Positions 17,505 through 26,121 of a stretch of DNA of 64,000 nt are shown here, one piece after another. The notes under the pieces are model-generated. The model made no database searches, was not told the DNA's origin, and was given only the letters and a program-made list of their open reading frames with translations. Position 1 is the stretch's first letter. Each line of letters opens with the position of its first letter. Both the position numbers and the translations under genes were made by a program. This DNA is from Hydrogenophaga sp. GTDB taxonomy: Bacteria > Pseudomonadota > Gammaproteobacteria > Burkholderiales > Burkholderiaceae_C. The stretch covers positions 1 through 64,000 of the forward strand of contig NZ_JAHVAB010000081.1 of NCBI RefSeq assembly GCF_019264445.1, written 5' to 3'.

Positions 17505-19154
17505 ATGTCTTCCTACCTTCCTTACGCCCTGCCGCTGGGTTCGCTGGTGCTGGCCCTGCCGTACCTGCGCCAGCGCCTGCAGCTCTCGCGCGCCAAGCAC
17601 CGCTCGCTCGCCGGCCACTCGCGCATGGCCAAGCGCCTGGCCCGCTGGTTGCCGGGCTATGCCCACGACGAAGTGCGCTTCTTTGATTGCGACGGCGCGC
17701 CCGAAGACGTGGCCCAGCTGCGGCGTGCCTCGTTGGACACCTTGTGCGCGGGCTTCGCGCAGCGCTATGCCCGGACGCTGGCGCTGAGCGCGGATGCCCG
17801 CGAAGGCCTGGCCGACCTGCAGTTCACCGGCCGCTACCGCGTGCCGTTCCCCTTCAGCCCCATCGTGCAGGAGCGCCTGAAGGTGGGCGCCTTCGTGGCC
17901 TCGGCCGAAGGTCACCGCGTGACCGACCTGGACGGCAACACCTTCATCGACCTCACCGGCTCGTATGGCGTGAACGTGTTGGGCGTGGACTTCTACAAGG
18001 CCTGCATGGCCGAGGGCGTGCAGCTCGGTGAAGCGCTCGGCCCGGTGCTCGGCGCCTACCACCCGTGCGTGGCCGACAACATCGCGCGCCTGCGAGCCAT
18101 CTCTGGCCACGAGCAGGTGTCGTTCCACATGTCGGGCACCGAAGCGGTGATGCAGGCTGTGCGGCTGGCGCGCTACCACACGCGACGCAAGCAGCTCGTG
18201 CGCTTCTGTGGCGCCTACCACGGCTGGTGGGAAGACGTGCAGCCCGGCCCCGGCAACCCGATGCCGCCGCGCGAGACCTACACGCTCAAGGACATGGACG
18301 AGAAAAGCCTGCAGGTGCTGCGCACGCGGCGCGACATTGCCTGTGTGCTGGTCAACCCGCTGCAGGCGCTGCACCCCAACCGCAACGCACCGGGCGACTC
18401 GACGCTGGTGGACGGCAGCCGCAGCGCCGGATACGACCGCGCCGACTACACCGCGTGGCTGCAGCGCCTGCGCGAGGTGTGCACCGAGCGCGGCATCGTG
18501 CTGATCTTTGACGAGGTGTTTCTGGGCTTTCGCCTGGCACCGGGCGGCGCGCAACAGCACTTCGGCGTGCGCGCCGACCTTGTCACCTACGGCAAGACCC
18601 TGGCGGGCGGCTTCCCGGTGGGCGTGGTGTGCGGCAGCGCCGCGCTCATGCGCCGCTACCGCCCCGAGCGGCCGGCCGATGTGTGCTTTGCGCGCGGCAC
18701 CTTCAACGCCCATCCGTACGTGATGGGCGGCATGAACGCCTTCTTGCGACGCCTGCAGACGCCCGAAGTGCAGGCCCTGTACGAAGGGCAGGACGCGCGC
18801 TGGGACGCGCGTGCCCGGCGCTTCAACGACGTGATGGCCGGCCACGGCTTTCCGGTGCGCGCGGCGCACCTGCAAAGCATCTGGACGCTGAACTACACCG
18901 AGCCCGGTCGCTACCACTGGATGTTCCAGTACTTTCTGCGCTGGCATGGGCTGGCCTTGAGCTGGGTTGGCACCGGGCGGCTCATCTTTGGCCTGCACCT
19001 GAGCGACGACGACTTTGAAGAAGTGCTGCGCCGCTTCGTGGCGGCGGCGCAAGACATGCAGGCGCAGGGCTGGTGGTGGCGCGCGCCCGGGTTGACGCGC
19101 AAGGCCATCCGCCGGCAGGTGCTGCGCGAGATGTGGCAACACCTGCGGGGCTGA
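17505..19154 (+). CDS. Class III PLP-dependent enzyme resembling glutamate-1-semialdehyde aminomutase, with N-terminal extension
   Basis: This protein (549 residues) has a class III aminotransferase domain from about residue 115 to 500. The PLP-binding lysine is Lys364 in TYGKTLAGGFPVG, with the upstream aspartate in IFDEVFLGFR and the block RGTFNAHPYVMGGM. The first 20 residues are hydrophobic (YALPLGSLVLALPYL) and may attach it to the membrane; residues 25-115 show no family I recognise. True HemL is about 430 residues and lacks this extension, so a heme role is unlikely. Its position between psd and a PHO-box gene suggests a role in lipid or envelope chemistry, but that is inference. Confidence 0.7.
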   Translation: MSSYLPYALPLGSLVLALPYLRQRLQLSRAKHRSLAGHSRMAKRLARWLPGYAHDEVRFFDCDGAPEDVAQLRRASLDTLCAGFAQRYARTLALSADAREGLADLQFTGRYRVPFPFSPIVQERLKVGAFVASAEGHRVTDLDGNTFIDLTGSYGVNVLGVDFYKACMAEGVQLGEALGPVLGAYHPCVADNIARLRAISGHEQVSFHMSGTEAVMQAVRLARYHTRRKQLVRFCGAYHGWWEDVQPGPGNPMPPRETYTLKDMDEKSLQVLRTRRDIACVLVNPLQALHPNRNAPGDSTLVDGSRSAGYDRADYTAWLQRLREVCTERGIVLIFDEVFLGFRLAPGGAQQHFGVRADLVTYGKTLAGGFPVGVVCGSAALMRRYRPERPADVCFARGTFNAHPYVMGGMNAFLRRLQTPEVQALYEGQDARWDARARRFNDVMAGHGFPVRAAHLQSIWTLNYTEPGRYHWMFQYFLRWHGLALSWVGTGRLIFGLHLSDDDFEEVLRRFVAAAQDMQAQGWWWRAPGLTRKAIRRQVLREMWQHLRG

Positions 19155-19169
19155 TGCGCGTGACTGGCG

Positions 19170-19775
19170 TCAGCCGCGCTCGGCCACGCCGGGGTCGATC
19201 AGCTGGCCGCGCAGCAGATGCAGCGGCGCGCGGTGGTAGAGCTTGATGTCGTGGAACGGGTCGGTGAGGATCTTGGTCATCCACACCAGGCCGGTCTTCA
19301 CGTCGGCAATGAAGAACAGGTGCACCGTGCGAAACAGCAGGCCACCCACGCCGAGTGCCAGCCACAGCGTGCCCACCTGGCGAATGAATTCGGTGCCGCT
19401 GGTGGGGGGCGCGAACAGGCCGAACACGCCCGGCTCGGCCCACACCAGCAGCGGGGTGCCGGCCCACAGCGCCATCAGCACCACCTTGCGGCGCAGGTTG
19501 TAGCCGACCTTGATGGCCTCCTTGTGTTCGTGCGTGGCCTGGTTCACGTGGTCGTATCCCTTGGGCTCGAAGAAAAAGTGCCCGGCCTGCCGGCTGGTCA
19601 TGGACACCAGCCACGCGATCAGCGCGGAGAGCACCGGGTCGGTCCACAACAGCGCATAGGCCACCACGAAGCTGACAGCGCTGATCAGGTGCAGCGTCTG
19701 GTTGATGCGGCTGTGGTGGTAGTAGCGGTGGTCGTCCCAGCGCTGCAGGTCCAGGGTCTTGAAGAAATCGTTCAC
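19170..19775 (-). CDS. Small multi-pass membrane protein, possibly Mpo1/DUF962-like
   Basis: The protein has 201 residues from a GTG start, with about four hydrophobic segments. Near the N-terminus YYHHSRINQTLHLISAVSF and later SRQAGHFFFEPKG recall the histidine motifs of Mpo1-like (DUF962) proteins, which in yeast oxidise 2-hydroxy fatty acids. A third histidine-rich part is NQATHEHKEAIKVGY. The relationship is a pattern match and not proven. A good PHO box lies upstream, so phosphate limitation probably induces it. It is convergent with the PLP-enzyme gene and divergent from the glycosyltransferase. Confidence 0.55.
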   Translation of the reverse strand: MNDFFKTLDLQRWDDHRYYHHSRINQTLHLISAVSFVVAYALLWTDPVLSALIAWLVSMTSRQAGHFFFEPKGYDHVNQATHEHKEAIKVGYNLRRKVVLMALWAGTPLLVWAEPGVFGLFAPPTSGTEFIRQVGTLWLALGVGGLLFRTVHLFFIADVKTGLVWMTKILTDPFHDIKLYHRAPLHLLRGQLIDPGVAERG

Positions 19776-19833
19776 GGGGCGGGCTCCGGTGGGTGGCGGG
19801 GGTGTCAGGCGCATGACATCGTGGTGCGCACGT

Positions 19834-19851
19834 GTGAAAACCCGGTGACAG
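19834..19851 (-). promoter_or_regulatory. PHO box upstream of the Mpo1-like gene
   Basis: On the minus strand CTGTCAC-CGGG-TTTTCAC has the 7-4-7 layout, and its first half equals that of the phoX1 box. A weak -10 (CACGAT) follows 10 bp downstream. The gene start lies about 60 bp away. Confidence 0.6.
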
Positions 19852-19858
19852 CGCCGCG

Positions 19859-19876
19859 TTGTCATCAGCCTGTTGC
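19859..19876 (+). promoter_or_regulatory. PHO-like box before the glycosyltransferase gene
   Basis: TTGTCAT-CAGC-CTGTTGC fits the 7-4-7 layout with a weaker second half. CAAGAT follows after 10 bp, and the ATG comes 6 nt later, which would give a leaderless mRNA. The match is weaker than at the other boxes. Confidence 0.4.
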
Positions 19877-19898
19877 AATGCCTGCGCAAGATCGCCGC

Positions 19899-21092
19899 AT
19901 GACGCCCTTGCACTCGGACCAGATCGTGGTGGAGGAATACCCGGCCAGCAGCCCGTCGCTGCGGTTGTCGGTGGTGAGCGAGACGTGGCCGCCCGAAATC
20001 AACGGCGTGTCGCTCACGCTGTCCCGGCTGGTGCAGGGCCTGTGCGCGCGCAACCACCAGGTGCAGCTCATCCGCCCGCGACAGACGCGCGTGGACCAGG
20101 CGTTGCAGCACGACGGCTTTGAAGAACTGCTGATGCGCGGCATGCCCATACCGCGCTACCCCCAGCTCAAGCTGGGGCTGCCCGGCAAGCGCGCACTCAT
20201 CCACGCCTGGACGCTGCGCCGGCCCGACCTCGTGCACATTGCCACCGAAGGGCCGCTGGGCTGGTCGGCCCTGCAGGCCGCGCGCTGCCTGCGCCTGCCC
20301 GTGACCTCCGACTTCCGCACCAACTTCCACGCCTACAGCGAACACTACGGCGTGGGCTGGCTGCGCAAACCCATCGCGGCTTACCTGCGCAAGTTCCACA
20401 ACCTCACGCAGCTCACCATGGTGCCCACGCAAGCGCTGCGCAGCGACCTGATGGCCATGGGCTTCGAGCGCGTGCAGGTGGTGGCGCGCGGGGTGGACAC
20501 GCGGCTGTTCAACCCGCAGCACCGCAGCGAAGCCTTGCGCACCACCTGGGGCGCGGGGCCGTACACCACAGTGCTGCTGGCGGTGGGGCGCCTGGCGGCC
20601 GAGAAGAACCTGGACATGGTCCTGCGCGCGTTCGAGGCGATGCGTGCCGTGCGCGACGATGTGAAGCTCGTGATCGTGGGCGACGGCCCCTTGCGCGAGA
20701 GCCTGCAGCAGCGGTGTCCGCAGGCGGTGTTTGCCGGCATGCAGGCCCAGCAGGCACTGGCCACCTACTACGCCTCGGCCGACCTGTTCCTGTTTCCCAG
20801 CACCACCGAAACCTTTGGCAACGTGACCATTGAAGCGCTGGCCAGCGGCCTGGCCGTGCTGGCCTTCAACACCGCCGCCGCGGCCGACTGGGTGCAGCAC
20901 GAAGGCAACGGCTGGCTGGTGCCCGTGAACGACGAGCTGGCCTACCTTCACACCGCCACCTTGCTCGCCTGCGAACCACAGCGCATCGCGCAGGCTGGCG
21001 CACGGGCGCGCACGCAGGTGGCGCGGCTGGACTGGCAGCAGATCGCCAGCGAGGTGGAAGCGCACTTTCTGCACACCCTGAGCATGCGTTGA
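19899..21092 (+). CDS. GT4-family glycosyltransferase, probable glycolipid synthase
   Basis: The 397-residue protein is a retaining GT-B glycosyltransferase of family 4. The N-terminal acceptor domain opens with VVSETWPPEINGVSLTLSRL, and the C-terminal donor domain has VGRLAAEKNLD, VIVGDGPLRESL and the E-x7-E motif in TTETFGNVTIEAL. The opening resembles the diacylglycerol glycosyltransferases and SqdX-like enzymes that make sugar lipids, and in some bacteria such enzymes replace phospholipids when phosphate is scarce. The PHO-like box and the PhoX neighbour support that role; the sugar and acceptor are unknown. It has no signal peptide and no membrane segment. Confidence 0.75.
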   Translation: MTPLHSDQIVVEEYPASSPSLRLSVVSETWPPEINGVSLTLSRLVQGLCARNHQVQLIRPRQTRVDQALQHDGFEELLMRGMPIPRYPQLKLGLPGKRALIHAWTLRRPDLVHIATEGPLGWSALQAARCLRLPVTSDFRTNFHAYSEHYGVGWLRKPIAAYLRKFHNLTQLTMVPTQALRSDLMAMGFERVQVVARGVDTRLFNPQHRSEALRTTWGAGPYTTVLLAVGRLAAEKNLDMVLRAFEAMRAVRDDVKLVIVGDGPLRESLQQRCPQAVFAGMQAQQALATYYASADLFLFPSTTETFGNVTIEALASGLAVLAFNTAAAADWVQHEGNGWLVPVNDELAYLHTATLLACEPQRIAQAGARARTQVARLDWQQIASEVEAHFLHTLSMR

Positions 21093-21145
21093 TGACGGCT
21101 TGATGAAGCCCCTGGCGCAAGGGGGATCGGTGGGGGCTTTGGTCC

Positions 21146-21163
21146 GATTCACGGATTCGTCAC
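21146..21163 (+). promoter_or_regulatory. PHO box upstream of phoX copy 2
   Basis: GATTCAC-GGAT-TCGTCAC repeats the TCAC core with an 11-bp period, as in the boxes at 13936 and 19834. A weak -10 (GACACT) lies 10 bp downstream, and the phoX2 ATG is 49 bp after the box. Confidence 0.55.
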
Positions 21164-21212
21164 AGCCGCTGCGGACACTGCGCTGGTCTTTCAACCCTGC
21201 ACGGAAACAGCC

Positions 21213-23474
21213 ATGTCTCACGACCACGACGAGAACCTCAACGACTCCCCCAACGAGCACTTTCAGGAGGTGCTCGAGCGCGGCACGCTCACGCCCCTGA
21301 CCCGCCGCAACCTCATCCGCGGTGGCGTGGGTCTGGCGGCCCTGTCCAGCTTGCCGTTTCTCGCTGCATGCGGCGGCGGTGGTGATGCCGCGCCGGCACC
21401 TGCGCCCGCTGCCCCGGGCAACCGCGCCCTGGGTTTCACGGCCATCGACAAGAGCCTGCTGGACGACGTGGTGCTGCCACCGGGCTACACCTACCGCGTG
21501 GTGCACGCCACCGGCGACCGCCTGGTCTCCAGCATCCCCGCCTACAGCAACACCGGCGCAGAGACCGACGAATGGACCATGCGCGTGGGCGACCACCACG
21601 ACGGCATGGACATCTTCTACGTCACGTCCGGCGGCCAGTTCACCACCACCGACACCGGTCGCGCGGTGCTCGTGATGAACCACGAGAGCTCGGCCGACGC
21701 GCACTTCTTCCACCCCAACGGCCAGACCTCGGGCGGCGTGGCGGGCAAGAAGTTCAGCCAGTTCGACAGCTGGGACCTGGGCGTGCGCCCCGAGCTCGAA
21801 GTGCTCAAGGAAATCAACCACCATGGCGTGTCGGTGGCCGAAGTGGGCAAGAACAGCAGCGGCCAGTGGGAGTACAAGCTCGACTCGCTCTACAACCGCC
21901 GCATCACCGGCCAGTCGCCCATGCGCATCGCGGGCCCGTCGGCGCACATCGCCGACATCCGCAGCTTCATGGTGACGGCCTTTGACACCACCGGCGCCAC
22001 CTCGCGCGGCACGCTGAACAACTGCGGCCATGGCAAGACGCCCTGGGGCACCTACCTGGCTTGCGAAGAGAACTGGGCCGCCTACTTCTTCATGCCCAAC
22101 GGCTCGGTGGATGTGGACGCCCGCACCAAGGCCTCGCGCCAGCGCTATGGCGTGATGCGCGCGCCCAACACCGCGGTGACCGCCGGCTCGCAGGGCTGGT
22201 CGGCCACCGCCACCGCCGCCACCGACAACCGCTTTGGCCGCTGGAACGTGTCGGCCCCAGGCGCCACGGCCGCGCAGGACTTCCGCAACGAACCCAACAC
22301 CTTCGGCTACATCGTCGAGATCGATCCGCTGACCAGCGGCACGCCCGCCAAGCGCGTGGCCCTGGGCCGTTTCGCGCACGAGGCCGCCGTGTGTGGCCTG
22401 CCTGTGGTGGGCCAGCCGCTGGCGTTCTACATGGGCTGCGACTCGCGCAACGAGTACATCTACAAGTTCGTGTCGACCGCGGTGTGGAGCGCGGCCGACG
22501 TGGGCGGTGGCATGACGGCCGGCGACAAGTACCTCAACGAGGGCAAGCTGTACGCAGCCAAGTTCAACGACACCGGCACCGGTGAGTGGCTCGAACTCAA
22601 CATCGCCAACCCGCTGATCGCTGGCTACGCCACCTACGTGTTTGCCAACCAGGCCGACGTGCTGGTGAACGCCCGCCACGCCGCTGACGCCGTGGGCGCC
22701 ACCAAGATGGACCGCCCCGAGTGGGGTGCGGTGAACCCCGCCAACGGCGAGGTGTACTTCACCATGACCAACAGCAACGCCGCCAGCCGCCCTGTGACGG
22801 GCACCAACGCCGCGAACCCGCGCTCGTACGCCGACAGCGACGGCCGCGCGCAGACCGGCAACCCCAACGGCCACATCATCCGTTTCAAGGAAACGGCCGG
22901 TGCGTCCAACGCCACCACGTTCAACTGGGACATCTTCCTGTTTGGTGCAGAAGAAGACGCCGGCGCCAACATCAACCTCTCGGGGCTGACCGCCAAGAAC
23001 GACTTCTCTTCGCCCGACGGTCTGTGGTTCAGCAAGGTCACCGGCATTTGCTGGATCCAGACCGACGACGGCGCCTACACCGACCAGAGCAACTGCATGC
23101 TGCTGGCTGCCATTCCGGGCACCGTGGGCGATGGCGGTGCCATCACCGTGAACAACAGCCTGGGTGGTGTCACCGGCACGCAGAACACCTTCCTGGGTGC
23201 CGCGCTGGGTGAAGCCCGTTTGCGCCGCTTCCTGGTGTCGCCGCGTGGGGCCGAGGTCACGGGCATCACGGAGTCGGCCGATGGCCGCGCGATCTTCGTG
23301 AACATCCAGCACCCCGGCGAGAACACGCCTGCCATCGGCGCCGGCCCGTCGTTCACCTTCCAGAGCCAGTGGCCGGGCAACGCCGGGGGCGCAGCCGCCT
23401 ACGGCCCTGCCGGTCGCCCACGCTCGGCCACCATCGTCATCACCCGCACCGACGGTGGCGTGATCGGCGTCTGA
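21213..23474 (+). CDS. phoX: PhoX-type alkaline phosphatase, Tat-exported (copy 2)
   Basis: The 753-residue paralogue of the protein at 11755-13887 shares the metal-site block TLNNCGHGKTPWGTY, followed by ACEENW, and the segments TKMDRPEWG and CWIQTDDGAY. The twin-arginine signal LTRRNLIRG (Arg31-Arg32) leads to a hydrophobic stretch ending in LAACGGGG, a possible lipobox, so a lipid anchor is possible here too. It hydrolyses extracytoplasmic phosphate esters under phosphate limitation. A PHO box lies upstream, and a strong bidirectional terminator follows. Confidence 0.92.
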   Translation: MSHDHDENLNDSPNEHFQEVLERGTLTPLTRRNLIRGGVGLAALSSLPFLAACGGGGDAAPAPAPAAPGNRALGFTAIDKSLLDDVVLPPGYTYRVVHATGDRLVSSIPAYSNTGAETDEWTMRVGDHHDGMDIFYVTSGGQFTTTDTGRAVLVMNHESSADAHFFHPNGQTSGGVAGKKFSQFDSWDLGVRPELEVLKEINHHGVSVAEVGKNSSGQWEYKLDSLYNRRITGQSPMRIAGPSAHIADIRSFMVTAFDTTGATSRGTLNNCGHGKTPWGTYLACEENWAAYFFMPNGSVDVDARTKASRQRYGVMRAPNTAVTAGSQGWSATATAATDNRFGRWNVSAPGATAAQDFRNEPNTFGYIVEIDPLTSGTPAKRVALGRFAHEAAVCGLPVVGQPLAFYMGCDSRNEYIYKFVSTAVWSAADVGGGMTAGDKYLNEGKLYAAKFNDTGTGEWLELNIANPLIAGYATYVFANQADVLVNARHAADAVGATKMDRPEWGAVNPANGEVYFTMTNSNAASRPVTGTNAANPRSYADSDGRAQTGNPNGHIIRFKETAGASNATTFNWDIFLFGAEEDAGANINLSGLTAKNDFSSPDGLWFSKVTGICWIQTDDGAYTDQSNCMLLAAIPGTVGDGGAITVNNSLGGVTGTQNTFLGAALGEARLRRFLVSPRGAEVTGITESADGRAIFVNIQHPGENTPAIGAGPSFTFQSQWPGNAGGAAAYGPAGRPRSATIVITRTDGGVIGV

Positions 23475-23492
23475 GGCGCAAGCCGCCCATGC

Positions 23493-23520
23493 AAAAAGCC
23501 CGGCAGTGCCGGGCTTTTTT
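23493..23520. terminator. Bidirectional rho-independent terminator after phoX copy 2
   Basis: AAAAAGCCCGGC-AGTG-CCGGGCTTTTTT style hairpin with A-tract on one side and T-tract on the other. It can end both phoX2 and the convergent FecR-domain gene. Confidence 0.9.
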
Positions 23521-23538
23521 GCGGGGTATCGCGCTGCT

Positions 23539-24291
23539 TCAGCGCGGCATGGCCGGGTGCATTGAGGCGGGTTGCTGCTCCATGTACCCACGTCCATCCT
23601 TCACCCCAGTTCGGCCCGCGATCTGCCATGCGGTGCGCTGGCCGATGAGGCGGGCAAGGAACTCCAGTTCCTCGTCGGTGTGGTTGAGGGCTGGTGCGGG
23701 TGTCAGGAAGCGGCCATTGCGCTCCTCTGCCTCGCCCCAGAACGACTGGTGGTAGCTCGACTCGGAGAGCGCGCGGTTGCCGCCGGACTCCATGTCGACC
23801 GTGCCGTAGCAGTTGCAGAAGTAGCTGCGCCCGCCCTGGTTCGGCATGACCTCGGCGTACACACCCGTGCCCCGGATGCCGGCGGTGAGCGTGGGGGTGA
23901 CGATGGAGCGGCTCACGCCCCGGCCGAAGGCGCTGATGAACGCACCGTTGAAAAGCCGCAGCAGGCTGGCGGTGTTGAGCGTGTTGCCACGCTCCACGCG
24001 CAGCCGCGAGTTCTGTCGCACGTGAAAGGACGCATTGCCGATCAGGAACACCACGCGCGAGGCCACGCCGGTAAGGATTTCATCGCCGGTCTGCACGATT
24101 TGCTGGGGCAGCAGGCGCTGGCCGTTCACCAGCACATCACCCACAAACTCCACCACGTTGCTGCGCTGCTGCGCCATGGCGGCAGGCAGGCCGCCCATGG
24201 CGACCCAGGCGGCGGCGGCCTTGAGTGTGTCGCGGCGCTGGAACCACAGCACCTCGTCTTCGCGGCGGCCGTTCAGGGCGTGTTGGGTCAT
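23539..24291 (-). CDS. FecR-domain protein with twin-arginine signal
   Basis: The 250-residue exported protein has a Tat-type signal FQRRDTLKAAAAW (Arg19-Arg20) with cleavage probably after AMA. Residues 47-140 form a FecR domain (GDVLVNGQRLLPQQIVQTGDE and later VRQNSRLRVE). Such domains bind surface structures or sense signals, but here there is no sigma factor or TonB receptor gene nearby. The C-terminal 80 residues, with the paired cysteines of FCNCYG, are not recognised. It overlaps the upstream membrane-protein gene by 4 bp and is probably co-translated with it. Confidence 0.75.
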   Translation of the reverse strand: MTQHALNGRREDEVLWFQRRDTLKAAAAWVAMGGLPAAMAQQRSNVVEFVGDVLVNGQRLLPQQIVQTGDEILTGVASRVVFLIGNASFHVRQNSRLRVERGNTLNTASLLRLFNGAFISAFGRGVSRSIVTPTLTAGIRGTGVYAEVMPNQGGRSYFCNCYGTVDMESGGNRALSESSYHQSFWGEAEERNGRFLTPAPALNHTDEELEFLARLIGQRTAWQIAGRTGVKDGRGYMEQQPASMHPAMPR

Positions 24292-25088
24292 GCGTTTTCT
24301 CCGGTGGGCGGCGCGGGTGGGGGCGCGTCTTCAGTCACAAAGCTGTCTCGGAAGGTAAACCAGATCGAGGTGTGAAACATGGACGCCAGCAGCAGCACCG
24401 TGGGGTAGATCACGAGACTGAGCATTTGTGCGCCGCCGATCAGCACGGCCAGCAGGTTCATCACCGCGCCGACCAGCATGATCACCACCATCCAGCCCAG
24501 GCTGTACAGCAGCATCGCGCCCTTGTTGGCCCAGCAGGCCATCAAGCTGAAAAACAGGCTCTTGAGCGGCTTCACGCCATGCCAGTGCACCAGCGCCGGC
24601 GCGTGCCAGAAGGCCATGAGCACCGGCACGTACAGCAACAGCGCCGCCCACAGGCCCGGGTTGTCAAACATGGCGCGCACGCGCTCGGGCGACACCTCGC
24701 CGTCGGGCATTTCGATGGGGGCCACGTCGGCCGCGAAGAGCGCGCCGACGCCCAGCACCAGCATCAGGGCCGCTGCGTACATCGCCCCCAGCACCAGCAT
24801 GGAACGCGTGTTCGCCGGGCCGGCGCGAAAGGCCGAGACCAGCGTGCTGGGCATGGGAAAACGGCCCTGCTCAGCCTCGCGGCTCGCGGCCATCAGGCCC
24901 AGGGTGGCGGCGGGCACCAGGGCGAGCGAGAGGAGCGTGCCGATCACCGGCACCAGCGAGAGCACGGAAATGGCGGCCATGAACATGAAGAACAGGCCGG
25001 CCATGGCCAGTGGCTGGCGCAGGAAGGTGCGTGCGCCCTGCTTGACCCATTGGAAACCGGTGCGGGCGGGGACGATGTGGAGTTTCAT
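24288..25088 (-). CDS. BPSS1780-type integral membrane protein
   Basis: The 266-residue protein has about six hydrophobic helices and starts MKLHIVPARTGFQWVKQG, the conserved opening of the BPSS1780 family found in betaproteobacteria. Its function is unknown. The C-terminal tail is proline-rich (DAPPPAPPTGENA). The frame is open much further upstream, but that part lies within thrB. It lies 14 bp after thrB and overlaps the FecR-domain gene by 4 bp, so the three form one transcription unit. Confidence 0.8.
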   Translation of the reverse strand: MKLHIVPARTGFQWVKQGARTFLRQPLAMAGLFFMFMAAISVLSLVPVIGTLLSLALVPAATLGLMAASREAEQGRFPMPSTLVSAFRAGPANTRSMLVLGAMYAAALMLVLGVGALFAADVAPIEMPDGEVSPERVRAMFDNPGLWAALLLYVPVLMAFWHAPALVHWHGVKPLKSLFFSLMACWANKGAMLLYSLGWMVVIMLVGAVMNLLAVLIGGAQMLSLVIYPTVLLLASMFHTSIWFTFRDSFVTEDAPPPAPPTGENA

Positions 25089-25102
25089 GCGAGGTGGGGG
25101 TC

Positions 25103-26110
25103 TCAGGCGGTCTGCAGCGCGTCGTCGCGCAGCAGGCTGTTCAGGGCCTGGGTGTCGCGCACGCGGGCACGCAGCACGCGTTCGAAATGGCGGGGGTCGT
25201 GGGGTTGCAGCATCGCCGCCTCGCGCGGCAGGTGCAGGTCCCAGAGGCGGGAAATCCAGAAGCGCAGCGCGCCTGCGCGCAGCATGGCCGGCAGCAGCTG
25301 CCGCTCGGCAGCGGTGAGGGGCCGCACCGACTGGTAGGCGCCCAGCAGCGCCAGCGAACGCGGCGTGTCCAGCGAGCCGTCGTGGTCGGCGTCGTGCAGC
25401 ACGCACCAGTCGTTGAGGCAGACGGCAATGTCGAACAGGAAGGTGTCGACGCCGGCGAAGTAGAAGTCGAAAAAGCCGGAGAGCTCGCCCTGGTCGAACA
25501 TCGCGTTGTCGCGGAACAGGTCGGCGTGAATCGGGCCGCGCGGCAGGGCGGCATAGGCCGGGCTCTGGGCCACATGGTTCTGGAAGGCGAGTTCGGTGCG
25601 GATGAGCGCCGCCTGCGATTCGTTCAGGAAAGGCAGCACCACCGGCACGGTGTCGTTCCACCAGGGCAGGCCGCGCAGGTTGGGCTGGCTCAGGGCGAAG
25701 TCGCGCCCGGCCAGGTGCATGCGAGCCAGCGTGCGGCCCACCGCCTCGCATTGCGCCTCGCCGGGGCTCAGGTCGCTCTTGCCACGCAGCTTGGCCACCA
25801 CGGCCGCTGGCTTGCCCTGCACCTTGAACAGGATCTCGCCCCGGGCATCGGCCGCGGGCGCAGGCACCGGAATGCCGCCCTGCGCCAGATGCTCCATGAG
25901 GCGCAGGTAGAAGGGCAGTTGCTCGAAGCCCAGGCGCTCGAACACGGTGAGCACGTGCTCCAGCGTGGCGCCATCGCGCTCGCTGGTCACGAAATAGTTG
26001 GTGTTTTCAATGCCGCCCTGGATGCCTTTGAGCTCGGTGAGGTCGCCCAGGTGGAGGGTGTGGAGCAGGGCAGCGGCTTCGTCGAACGCGACTTCGGTGT
26101 AAACGGCCAT
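25103..26110 (-). CDS. thrB: Homoserine kinase, choline-kinase-like type (ThrB)
   Basis: The 335-residue kinase phosphorylates homoserine in threonine synthesis. It belongs to the aminoglycoside/choline phosphotransferase fold and not to the GHMP kinases of enterobacteria. The catalytic loop is GPIHADLFRDNAMF and the metal aspartate is in SGFFDFYFAGVD. The N-terminus MAVYTEVAFDEAAALL and the motif GGIENTNYFV are typical of betaproteobacterial ThrB. It lies 11 bp after the DUF2782 gene. Confidence 0.95.
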   Translation of the reverse strand: MAVYTEVAFDEAAALLHTLHLGDLTELKGIQGGIENTNYFVTSERDGATLEHVLTVFERLGFEQLPFYLRLMEHLAQGGIPVPAPAADARGEILFKVQGKPAAVVAKLRGKSDLSPGEAQCEAVGRTLARMHLAGRDFALSQPNLRGLPWWNDTVPVVLPFLNESQAALIRTELAFQNHVAQSPAYAALPRGPIHADLFRDNAMFDQGELSGFFDFYFAGVDTFLFDIAVCLNDWCVLHDADHDGSLDTPRSLALLGAYQSVRPLTAAERQLLPAMLRAGALRFWISRLWDLHLPREAAMLQPHDPRHFERVLRARVRDTQALNSLLRDDALQTA

Positions 26111-26121
26111 GTGGCGGGCAA

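Noticed and set aside
19170-23597. A 1475-codon minus-strand open frame through the Mpo1-like, glycosyltransferase and phoX2 region
   Set aside because: Only the last 201 codons (to 19775) look like a protein. The rest mirrors the glycosyltransferase and phoX2 genes in the opposite strand.
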